From assembly GCA_944472155.2 (NCBI GenBank), contig OX235279.1:140216920-140280919 (forward strand): 64,000 bases of DNA. Direction: 5' to 3'. The notes under the pieces were generated by a model, which had not been told where the DNA came from, made no database searches, and worked only from the letters and a program-made list of their open reading frames with translations. The position numbers and the translations under genes were made by a program. Numbering within the stretch: position 1 is the first letter of the stretch; every line of letters starts with the position of its first letter. Shown here in pieces: positions 1 to 12,200 of the stretch. Origin of the DNA: Trichobilharzia szidati (Eukaryota > Platyhelminthes > Trematoda > Strigeidida > Schistosomatidae).

Positions 1-24
1 TAAAAGGTTAACATCAAAACTAAC

Positions 25-212
25 CTGTTTTTAAACTTTGACCCTTATATAAACTATATTTCATTCCTTGAGGATTTGGAGGTATACTGGCGTTGTTATT
101 CCCTTGGTTGATGTTATTATTTGTAGTAGTATTTGAATTACTTGGTTTGTAGAAGGACACGTCTAAATTTCTAGGATTTACTAGTTTTTGAGTTGAATTA
201 GATGAATTTAAT
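25..212 (-). CDS. DZIP1: DZIP1 exon 14 (probable), truncated gene end
   Basis: The acceptor is ggtatag and the donor ACAG|gttagt. After one base the frame is open for 62 codons, Asn/Ser/Thr-rich, starting [13 protein letters not shown], in the style of exon 13. Its phase fits the cryptic donor at the end of exon 13. It ends in phase 1, so at least one more exon would lie left of the window. It could instead be an exon of a neighbouring gene. Confidence 0.6.
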
Positions 213-3200
213 CTATACCAAAAAAGGAAATTAATTAATTAATTATTATTATTATTAATATCACTTTTGTGGAAATAAAAGCCTGACCAATAAAATCTAC
301 TATAACGTCATTGCCATAGGATTTCCTTATAGATATAATGATAAGCCTATACAGATGGTTTCAATTTCACCACAGTAATTTATTTGAGTTATTTCATTGA
401 AGTTCTATCAGCGTTACAGTATGATTAAAGTGAATACGCCTATTTATAAATGTAACGCTGAAGATGGTTTAGTTTAATGATTCATGAATTATATTAAGTT
501 TTGATGGGATTCAACAGCTTATGTCTAGAGGCAGAATTCGGGACGCGCTTTCTGCCCTACTTAGGATTTGATTACTGGGTGTATCTTTAATCCAGGGGGT
601 AGTGATATTCCCAGTGAGGATTGAATTAAGTACGCATAATTCCAAACGTCAAAAAATGATACTTTCTGTCTTATAGTAAACATTATTTCATTGAACTTGA
701 GAATAGATCTACATAGGTGTACTTACTGAATAATATGCTTAGAATTTTATTAGTTCCCCTTAATCATGATTCATCTACTTCGTTTTTTTTCTTTTTTACA
801 CATATTTTTTTACGAAAATGTGTACTAGTGCTTCAGAATTGCTTTAACCTACTAGGCTGTCTGAATTATGCAACAAGAGGACGGTTGTTACAAGAAATCA
901 AACCCAATCAGAACGCTCAAATGGAGTGTGCCTCCAAAGCCTCAGGATGGTCGGGGTTGGCTGCCTTGCGCTGCGGGTTGGCCACCCCTCCGCACACCTC
1001 TTGAAATGCTCCCATATGACCGTGCGTCTTACATAGCCTCTCCTGAGGAAGTCCTACTCACTGCCTTCACGTGGCGGAGGTGTTTTTCACTAAAGTGAGA
1101 GGGGAAAGCGGATGCCCGGCGCTCTTCACCGGGTTGACTGTCCATTGGATGATAGTCTAGGGGAGATGGCTAAACCCTGATTCCAAACCTCCAACGACTG
1201 GCGTATGAAGCTCACTGGAGCTCACCGGCAGACGTATGGACAAAGGGCTTGTTGGATGTCCTGGATGTCTGGTCCCATTCAAAAAGGCGTATGAACCGAA
1301 CTCCGGTCACCGGCTGCCAATGGATAGTGGACTCCCTACTCCACTCCTACTGCCTTGTAGGTCACACATGGTTGTGTAAAGGCTAGAGCTGCACTCTCAA
1401 ACAAAAGGCCGAGCGATTCTGGGGACATCACTCGTACCAAATTCCCTTGAAACTTTATGAACTCTCTTACAAACATTCTGCATGTTCGTTGGCAGGACAA
1501 ACTCTTCAATGAAGAAGTGCGTCGTCGTTTCTACAACATCAACCAAATTCCCGTACTGGTCCAACAACGTCGCCTTCGGTGGTTTGGCCATGTTCTGCGC
1601 CGACCAGATGACGATCTGGTCAAATCAGTTCTAAATCCCTCGCCATTACCATCTTGGCGATGTCGCAGGGGTGGACAGCTGAAAACATGGCTTGGTACAG
1701 TCAAGGCTGATATGGAGTGCCTGGGGCTACAAACCGTCTACGGACTCCGTCTGTGGAACAAGAATTGGATAACCCTGTCGCAAAACCTTGCATCAGATCG
1801 CCGCGCCTGGGCAGCGATGATTCGAGATGTTCATGAAGCCGGCTCATCCTCCCGTAGGAGATAGCCGAAGTAAAGTAAAGTAAGTGTAAACACTACATGT
1901 GGAAATTTCAAAAGTAAATAACTTAAATTCCAAGAATTCCTTTCACTAAGCTAGTGTTTACTACATAGTAATTCAAATTCATATGAGTAAAAAGTTTGAG
2001 CATTGTGAATTAGATCAAATAAAGTATAATTAAATTTCAATAGTTTACACACAATGATAGGTTTTGTTATTGGTAATATTTCGAGCAAAATTACTGCCCG
2101 TGTTCACACCACTGTTGGAATTGTATTGTTCACGCATTTATGATTTGTACTCATATACACAGTTCATTTTTTGTTCATTCATGTTTTTTGTATTCAGAAT
2201 TATATTCCAAGTTGTTGATAGTTGTACTGAGTCACCCTTGTTACATGTATCCGGTGTGACTTTAATGAATATCGATTCTGTTATAAGTCTTTCTTTCCAT
2301 TTGTTCATGTTAGTTTTTAGAATACACACATTGTCCCAATCGATATTGTGGTTTTTTTCTCATGCATGTGCAGCTATCGATGAATTCTTTTCAAGATTTT
2401 TGTAGGCTTGTGTTCCTGTTGGTTGACCTTTGGTTAGGCGTTTATGTTCATTCACTCTTATTTTGAGTGATCTGGACGTTTGCCCCACATATTTAGTCAG
2501 ACAGTCAGCACAAGATATTTTGTAAATCAAGTTGTTTTTATCCATCATTTTTATGGGATCTTTCAGTTGATTTATTTTATTTTTGATTAGATTTGTCGGT
2601 TTGAAAGTTGTGCGAATACCGATATTTTTGAGGTTTCTTTGAATTGCCTCTGATGTACCATTTTTATATGGTATTGTGACTATTTTTTTGCATTCTTCCA
2701 TCTTGTTATTCTCCAGTTTTACCCTATTTTTTTCTCTTTTTTATTTTAACTTTCATAAATTCTTTTGGGCAGTTATTTTCGAGTAGCATTTTGAATAGGA
2801 CGTTTATTTCTTTGCACTGGTCCTCTGGTGTTGTTGTAAGTCTACGTATTCTATCTGCAAGACCTTGAATTAATCCTCTTTTTACCGTGAGTGGATGAGC
2901 TGAGTGATAATCAAGGAATCTTCCAGAGTGTATGGTTTTTCTGTATAGCGTCGTTTTAATGTTACCAACTGTTATTCTTTGTATTTTGCAGTCTAACATT
3001 GGCAGTTCCCCAATTTCATTCTCTATTTTCATAGTGAATTTTACTGAGTCAACATTCAAATGGCCATGTATGTACTGAAAGAGAAACTAAAAGAAGATAA
3101 TGGCCTAAAGGACAGCACACAGTTATCCGTAGAAGAGATAATGAAAGGGGTGGAATTCTGTCTGACAACAACATATTTCACATTCGAAGGGAAAATATAA

Positions 3201-6200
3201 CAACAAAATGAAGGAGTAGCCATGGGATCGCCTATCTCACCAATAATAGCTGACATATTCATGGATTATTGGGAAGAGAATGCCCTTAAACCATTCAGGT
3301 CATCACTAAAATGTTGGTGGAGATATGTAGACGATACACTAGTAATAGTGAAAAAAAACGACATTGAGAAACTCTTCTCACACATAAACAGCGTCATCCA
3401 GTGAGTGCTGCAGTCAGAGACACCACCACTGAGCTATTCAGGCTCGAAAAGTTGACTGATAGAATTCAGTCTGCACTAAAGATAGGTCTGGACACATCAC
3501 ACTAGTTACTTAATAGTGTTCAATCAAAGTAAGTTTTTTTTGGTTTGGAAAAATAAACAAACAGATAAATAAAAGCTATAAATGTACATCAGTCTTACTG
3601 TTGTGCTTTGTTGATTTCAGCAGCGACAGCATTTAAATCTTCTGTTTCTGAATCCCATTCGTCGTCTTCACTACTTTGTACAACTGCTAGATTACGATTT
3701 GTTTTTGACGACTGGCCACCGAAAGTTACAACTTTTTGGTCATGACTGAAATGAATTTCAGGGGAATTTGATGTGCCTTGTTTCTGTTGTCCGTTACTAC
3801 TGCTATTGTTAATACTATTATTGTTATTGTTGTTATTACTGCTGTTATTATTATTATTATTATAATTATTATTCATATGTGACGGTGAATATTTCTGAGA
3901 TGGTGTATGCGTCTGTTGTATAGATGGAGGTTGTTGTTTTGATGCAGATGACTCACTCTTTGTTTCTTCAGTAATATATTGTAGTTGAGGGCTGGATCGT
4001 TGTAAACGTGGTCTGAATTAAAAGAATAATTTGTAACACATAAATTAGGCTTTTAATGGATCTATCTACAAAAGAAAAGAAATTCATTAAGGTATATACT
4101 ACTGACTAATATGAATAGTTGTAAGCAGCTCACATTAGCCAGAAATTCAGTGACAGAGAAAGATGAATGGCATCAGTCAAGTGAAGTAATTAAAACAAAA
4201 AGAAAGATAACCAGACCAGATGTTGAATAATTAACATTCAAACTGCCATTTCTTTGTATTATTATTGTCAATAAGATGAGGAGTTGAGAAATTTTCTTAG
4301 TGAATTAATTTTTTCATGTTTTGTAAAGGGCAAGAATAAATGCACGAAATTTTATCATGTCAGTGATGAGGGTAAAATAGCAGTTCAAAAGGGAATAAAT
4401 GGTTATAAGCGAGATTCAAATTCATAGATTTTGTTCAACAGTAAAGTAATGGGTTTGCGGGGAATATTTGTTAGATTGGTTGGAGGATTTCATCATGAGC
4501 TGATATCATTCAAAGAACTAGGACGAGACAGTTGGTTGTCCAGTACTCCCAGCTTTTCCAGTGGTTCTCTGACTGACGTCAGTTGATGATGAAATACTCC
4601 AGCCAACACTAAAGTGTCTGTGGTTGATTCTGTTCTTAAAAAATGTTTTCGAAGAGTTGTTAGGTGAGACCACCTCTTTCTAGACTGTTTGCCTTCTATA
4701 TATATACATGCATAGATATATATTGTTTGGAAAACATAATGAACCAGTGTAACTGCTTGTGAGTTGTTAATCCAGTCCTGATAGGTTTAAGCGGGACGTA
4801 CTTATGCAGTTATTTGAGCAACTTGTGTAGTTGGCTAACCACTCAGTGGTAACCTCAGACAAGCAAATTAAAAAGCTACACGAACGCCAAGAAGATTTGG
4901 TCACTAAAACAGAGTCTTTCGTTTCTCGGCACCAGAGAAGTTACAGACGACAACCATATATATATATATATGTATATATATACGTATTGTGACTTTACAC
5001 TATTGATTTTAAAGTCTTTTAGAAACGTGATAAAATCATAGAGGCAAGTCATGGTCGCGAAACAGTGTTTCACGTTTTAGGTAAAATAGTAAACTCAATA
5101 GAGGTTTATAACAATATAAGTTGTTCTTTTTTTTAAAAAATAATTTTATAAATATCTTACTTTGATTCAAAGTATCCAGTTGGCCTTTTATTCAGTGAAT
5201 TCATACCTTCTGTCATGTTACTTTGACTACTACCCATATCGTTGTTTACAGATAATATTGGCAGTGAAACACCTAAATTAGATGTGACATCAACTCTTTG
5301 TGAAGCTAACGGCAGTGTACCAGCTCTGCGTAAACTTGCAGGACTATAAGCTGCTGGTGGAGGTAAACCAGCTTTGTAGGAAAAATTCATCTTTTGATTA
5401 TTTTCTCCACGTTGTCTTAATTCTGTCATGTTGACAGTACTGCCACGGATTGTTGCATGCGCCAGACGATCAATATGTTGAGCTAAAGCCTAGAATATAA
5501 AAAGAAGACTATTGTTGAAGTAAACATATCACCATACTATTGCCTCATAAAAAGATTTCCACTGAGTATGATACCATTTCAGTTATGACAGCTTTGTTAG
5601 AAAAGGAATATTCCTTTAACTGAGAACTAAATGTTACATTAAAGACCTAGAAACCAGAAAATAGGAATGGTTACAAACAGTCTTACTATAACTATGATTC
5701 TAAACATTGGATTTCGTTAGGTCGTAGTATAATCATGATACGTTAATACTTGTTTACTAGTAATAACCATATGTACTGTTTATATAAAAGATGAATGGAT
5801 AAATTGATGAGAAGAATGATCATTGACTTGAGAACAGAAGCCAGTAATGCACCCTACTGTTTCACACACACACAGTTGCAATGGATGAGAGTTGATATAA
5901 CTTAGCGACAAATGATCAAATACATTTTGTTGCAGAAATATTTATTAAAACTTTACAGAATTAAAATTAGAAGCGTTTAAATAAAATAAAAATTAGGATC
6001 TCAGTGTGGTAGTGTGATACAGACAATGTCTGCCAACGGAATATTATGCTCACATATTTCCACAGTTCAATACCGCACACAATATATCTGTTTGAACATT
6101 CGATTTGATGTTAGAGTCAGAATACACTTCCCACGGTTATATACTGCATTAGTAACAGAATACTATGTATATTTGAACATTCTGTTTCATGTTGTTTGGT

Positions 6201-9200
6201 GTAAACCAAAATCACACTCTCAGTGATTGGTTAACGAATATAAACTGTAGATGTATAAACAGCGGTTTGATTAATGAAAAAATATACCTTTGCTTCCTTG
6301 TCTTGCCTTCTGCTGTTACACAGTTTGTAGCAAAGATTAAATAAAATGATAAACTTTCATTTGAAATAAGGATAAGAGATATAAATAAAGTTCGAAAGTC
6401 ATATGACTGCCTTGATATGATTATGAGCAATAAATCGTACTCAAAGTGTCATCAGCAAATAATCCTGTATCGCTGTGTGTAATTTCACCAAGTAAAATTA
6501 TTGTGTTAATTGATAGTAACGAGCAGTGGAATCCACGATGCGCATTTCGACGGGAAAATCTAAATTGAATTAAATAATTAATAAGACCCGACGCACAAGA
6601 GGTGGCTGTCGTGGCCCAAGTAGTCTAGTGGTATTTGAAACTATGAGCACTGGGTTTGAGGCCCATTGGGAACACCATTACTCACTGGTGAATGCAGGTA
6701 CATCCAGATGACAAGTCCCAAATAGGACGAAATGCGCATCCTGGATTCCACTGCTAGTCACCATCAACCAATTGACTTCAGGTTACATGACCAGACATTG
6801 CTAAAGCATCTGCACAAGCAGGCGACATGTCAACCTGAGACGGGGCGCTTCGGTCCAATTAATCGACGGGAAAATCTAAATTGAATTAAAAAATTATTCT
6901 CTGATGGAAAATGGTTGAGTACTTGTTTTTCCTGATAAGTTCAAAAATAATCCTGAAAGATAAACACTGCATCTCTTGTATTTAAAATAATTATTACTAG
7001 TAAGGAATGTAAATCAATAACTTACATCTCGTATTTCCATGAAATTTGGATGTTTTTTAGCCAAATGTTCTCTTTCCTTATTTAAAACATTTAATTTTTG
7101 ATTGAGTTGACTTGTTGACAGACGATTTTGATCTTGTTTAATTCCACGTTCACTTAATTGTTCTATTAGTAATTGTTCTACTTCATGACGTAGTTTTCTC
7201 AAAGTTTCTGGATCACTACGTAATTGATCCAATAAACGACTATAACGCAACATATTTGTGCTTGCATTTAAACTTGGCGTTGGACCTATTAACGCACAAA
7301 AAAGAAAAATAAAGAAAACAGGGATTTTATAATATAACTGGGGTATCAATACTCGCCACTAACTACGTATATTAAGCTATCATTATATCATCAACCGATG
7401 CATGAATCAATTACTTTGACGTAACTTAACGTGGCAGTCGGGTGAAGGCTTTAGACTGCACATTTTAGATATGACCTGTACAGCTCTAGAACTGCATTAG
7501 GATTTTTAAGACCATTGAAAATAAATCTTGATAAAAAAAAGTACAGACCCTTATTTTAAGTTCTATATTCATTATTTTTCAGTATAAAATTCTAATACAA
7601 CTTAAATTTGATGAACTTGTATACTATTTACTTATATATTCGTTAAAATTATGGAGACTTTCAAGGAAAGGAAACAGATAGAAGGTAATGAGACGATTAG
7701 TTTCATTAAGAAAGGATGATATTTCTTTCATCTTTCCCAAAGGAATGATCCTCTTTTGGTTTTCATTTTGAAATGTATCTGATATTGTAAATTACAGTAG
7801 ATAGCATGGTTCCTAGAAATCTCTCCACTGATATATGATGTACAAACATGCCTGTTCTTCACAAGACATTTCTTAGTATTTATGCTTCGATTAGTCATAT
7901 GCTTGCAGAGATGACTTATGATACATGATGCCATATACTACTGATCCAGCTGCCTGAGCTAGATCAGAATGGGTGCACCACTGATGAACTCGACACCGAA
8001 CGAGCGAAACGGCAGTCTGTTGTTTGGATAGGTTCCATTTGGCTAACAGGCAACACTGGTTGACGTATTATTATTTCCATAGGTTCTGAGTGGGAAATAG
8101 GGCTTCAGCAGCTTATGTCCATTTAGTCCTGTCCTCTGAAGTCTTCTTCATCCGGCTCCACGATTGCCTATGAACTCTCATCTCCTACTCAAATGATCTC
8201 CTTTCATGTCACCCTCAGAAGTCCGACTCGTTATTTCCCATTTGGGTTCCACTCGAGCTATGGCCTGGAGTGCTGTGCCACCCAACCGTTTCTTCAGCAT
8301 TTGTCCGGTCCATCTGCATTTTCTTCGGAATATCTCTAGAGCAACAGGCTTTTGGTTTATTTGTTACGCCCTGTTTTCACTGCCTATCTCTTCTGCTAAC
8401 TTGTTAAATTTCGCCTGCAAATCCTCGAGTTTGTGTGGCATTAAACATAGGCCATCTCCGAAAGCAAGATCTAGAATCTTCAGATCGGTCCAACGTATTT
8501 CTGTCTTCTCACTACTTGTGCACAGTCTGACGCATAATCCATTCCACCACAGCTAAGAATAAAATTGTGAGCGATAATAGACAGCTCTGTCTTACTCTTG
8601 TATGCACTTCGAACGACTCTCTAAGTTTTCCGTTGTGGACCACCTGACACCTCGCATTGTCATATATCCATCCAGCTGTTGAATGAGTTTGATGAAGATT
8701 TGGGCACTGCACGCCGTAGTGTCGAAGTAGTTTACAAATTAATTTTCAGTCAATGCTGTCGAAGGCGCCTCCGAAGTCGATGAAGTTGAGGCAGAGAGAG
8801 GTTTGACTGCCATTCTATGCTTTGTTCTGTGATGCCAATGCGTAGAGTTGCAATTTGATCAGCACATTATTTGTCTTTCCTGAATCCAGCTTGTTACGGT
8901 GGGTGGAACTCTGTATCCAGAGCAGCTTTTATTCTCTCCAGGATCATGCAACTTAGTGTGGTGTGGATAAGAGAATTATTCCACACCAGTTCTTGCGAAG
9001 TGAGCGTAAGTCGCCCTTCTTTGGTAGCTTGACAAGGTAGCCAGGCATTCTTCCGATCAGTAGGCACCTTTCCTTCCTTTCACGTATCCTGCAATAGTGA
9101 CATGAGAATATCCTCTGCAGTTTCTGGATCTGTTTAAGTGCTTCCAGAGGGATTTCGTTCACTCCCACTGTCTTCCCGGTTTCATGTAAACTTACTATAT

Positions 9201-12200
9201 TCAATATTTCTGCTTTTTTGAAGCACAGTTGTTAACTGACAGTTCTGTGCCTAGCTTTGGTGCTATTTTTGAATGCTCCGTAGGTGGTGCTCGGTTGTAG
9301 GGTCGTTTGAAGTTATCAGCTCATATTTTCCTGCAGTTCAGCTATTTGATATTAAGGTTCCCTTCATCACCATCATCAATGTTGACCTCTTCCTGGATAG
9401 CCCTGGTTATCTGATATAGTGATATGAGGTCCCTGTTACCTGAAGCTTGTTTTGCTTCAGTTTCCAGTGTGTCATAGGATTGTCGTTTGTCTTTACCAAG
9501 GACTCACTCTTCTTCACTTCTTTATTCAGTGCGATGTTCATTGAATTCAGCATCTCCTCCTGTTGTCTATATTTGCATTAGTTCATCTTCTGTTTCCCTA
9601 ATTCTATCTCCTCTGTTAGCTCCCCCATGTTCGTAGAGAGTCATTCCTTGTCTACCTTTTCTTTCTCTCTAAAACGGCTGTACTTGTTTCCCTGAGCATA
9701 ACTTTCAGAGGGTTTCAGTGTTTTTCCACACAGGTTTCCTCACTGATGCTACATATTGTCTCCGACTTAGCAGTGATGGCTGCAGTGAGTGTATCTTTTT
9801 CAGTTACGTCGCCTCGTGTATATCCTTTTATCAGTACACTTTTCCTTCAATCATAAAGTCTCTGAGTGGGCAGAAGTCTGATAAGAGTTCTCCATTCTCA
9901 TTAATTTCGTTAAGGGCCTTCAGACCTATTTTGAGTTCTTTTCCTGTGTCATCTGTTAGCAGTTTGGATTCCATTCACATCAGCTGTTAGGATTCTCACA
10001 TCGCCATTTGGGGTCTCATCCATTACTGCCTCCAGTCGTGGAATTCTTCCTGCTCTTTGTCTGCGTTGTTTGTAGGAGCGTAGCATCGTAAATTTGTAAC
10101 CTTCTTACCATTTGACTGAAATCCTGCTGGCTGAGTGGTATTCAGCTACTTATAGCGATTAGACAGTAGTACACATTAATATGCATCTATGTTTGCGTTC
10201 TTGGTTGCCAAGTAAACTTTACATTTTGTCCTGAATAATTCTGGATCCCAAAGCGAACTGAGGTCTAACTTCACTACATACTGTTATTCATGATAAACAG
10301 AAATCGCCATTCTAATGCTTCGCTACAAGCTGAATTCATAGCATGAATTGTTTTGGGAGACTTTGTAAATGCAATTCGTAAATCCGATGTCTACTCACAA
10401 ATTATTCCAGCAGCTAAATAAAATACCTTCACAATATTCATACTGACATTTTCGCTCCGTAACCAACCATGATAAAGAAATATTCTCTATTAAATATCCA
10501 ATTTCAGGGAAAGAAGAATATGTATGCCATATCCGATTTCAGTATTGCATATATATCAGTGGGTAGGTCGGAAATCAAAATACTCAAAATCTAAATAAAC
10601 GCAGTTGTCTTCAAGTGGTGCGACAATGTAATAAGCTGTAATTTATTACCCAATCTTACGAGTCTGTCATGAATTGTAGAAATTAGTGCTGAACTTAGTG
10701 ATTTTAGCAGTGAGGTAGGCCAACTTGAATCTGTGATAGAACACAAGTTGACAGACATATACCAGGCTTACGCGTTAATTGCTTCCCGAAGACCTACTGT
10801 TTACCAATGACACAACAATTTACAATTAGGTAAATGAGAAGTTTAAAGTTTTCATCCTTGTAAATCTAACGGTAACGTTATTTTGAAAGAAATATAAGTA
10901 TAACATACGAATAGAATATTGACTTGCAGCTTTGTCAAAATTACATTATTCAAAGGACCAATAAGCATTAAGAACCACTTGACAAACTACTGGTTAACTT
11001 CGCATTAAATAAATTACTATAAAATCTTATTGAAGCGGACATCAGAAAGTGATCCTCTGTATTTACCATAATAAAAATAAACAACAACCTTTAACTCCCC
11101 TCCCAATATCATCAATATAGGCAATAGTATAATGCCACTCACTTGTTCCACCTGAAGCCGTTAATACTCTTCCCATAGCCCTGGAGACCTGTTGAGCTTC
11201 TGACTCCTCTTTACCTTCATTATTTATAGTATCCCTGAAGGCTTGTTGTGGTGAACGTCGCCTTACAAATCTTGTGGTTGAACCGGACACTGTTGAACCA
11301 TGAACAGTTGATTCTTTATCATCTATCTGTAAACTATGATGAGAGCCGATTTCAACCTGTTCATCATAATTACGATTGTATCCAGAACGTCGTATAGATC
11401 CACTAGCTGAAGCTGCACGACTTGGTCGAAATACAGGCTGATAAAAATATAGGAAAATAATGAGTGAGTATACAAATTCCCCCTTTACAATCAGAGAAGC
11501 ATATTTCTTATAGACAGTACTTGGGTTGTATTTCGTTACTACAAAAATTCCTATATAATGAGACATTCCAAAAAGTATACCTCTTGTGAATATAAATGTT
11601 CTCACATAGATACCTCGTCTGAATCTTTCTCTCGTAGGATGGAAGTGGTTTTGGTAGGCAGTACACTTAAGAGTGGCACAACACAGCATATTACAACAAC
11701 ATAAATATACAAGTTTCCTTCAAAGAAAAGCTTCCTTTCTATTTCTGTCCGCGTGTTTAAATTTACCCTAATATTATGTAACACCTTTCATAATTAACAA
11801 CAGTCAACAGTTAGGATTGTGCTACACCTCATGAAATGCCTTTCAGCATCAGGATAAATAAACTATATGAAGTACGCTGGGAACATATTTCGTTTTTCAG
11901 AGAATCACACCGAGTGTAAGATGAAATCAAAGGGAAACGTATTTACCTGAGATAGGTATGCTTCAAGATTTGGAAAGTACTACTGGAATACAGCAGTGCA
12001 TACCTAGAAAGTCTAAATTTTTAAAGTTGCAGTTAGTTAAATACCGGTGTGAATAAGAATACTCTATATTAAAAAGACGGTTGCAGCGAAGAAAATTTTT
12101 CTTTTCGACGAAGTCATCAACTAGACTGTACATTCGTGTATTTGTGATAAATGCGTGAGAAAGTTCTAGAATAATTTCCAGTCAAGGGTAAAATTAATAA

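Noticed and set aside
11063..11689. 208-codon single-exon gene
   Set aside because: Exon 10 of DZIP1 (11437-11143) explains the core; both ends are intron read-through past clear splice sites.
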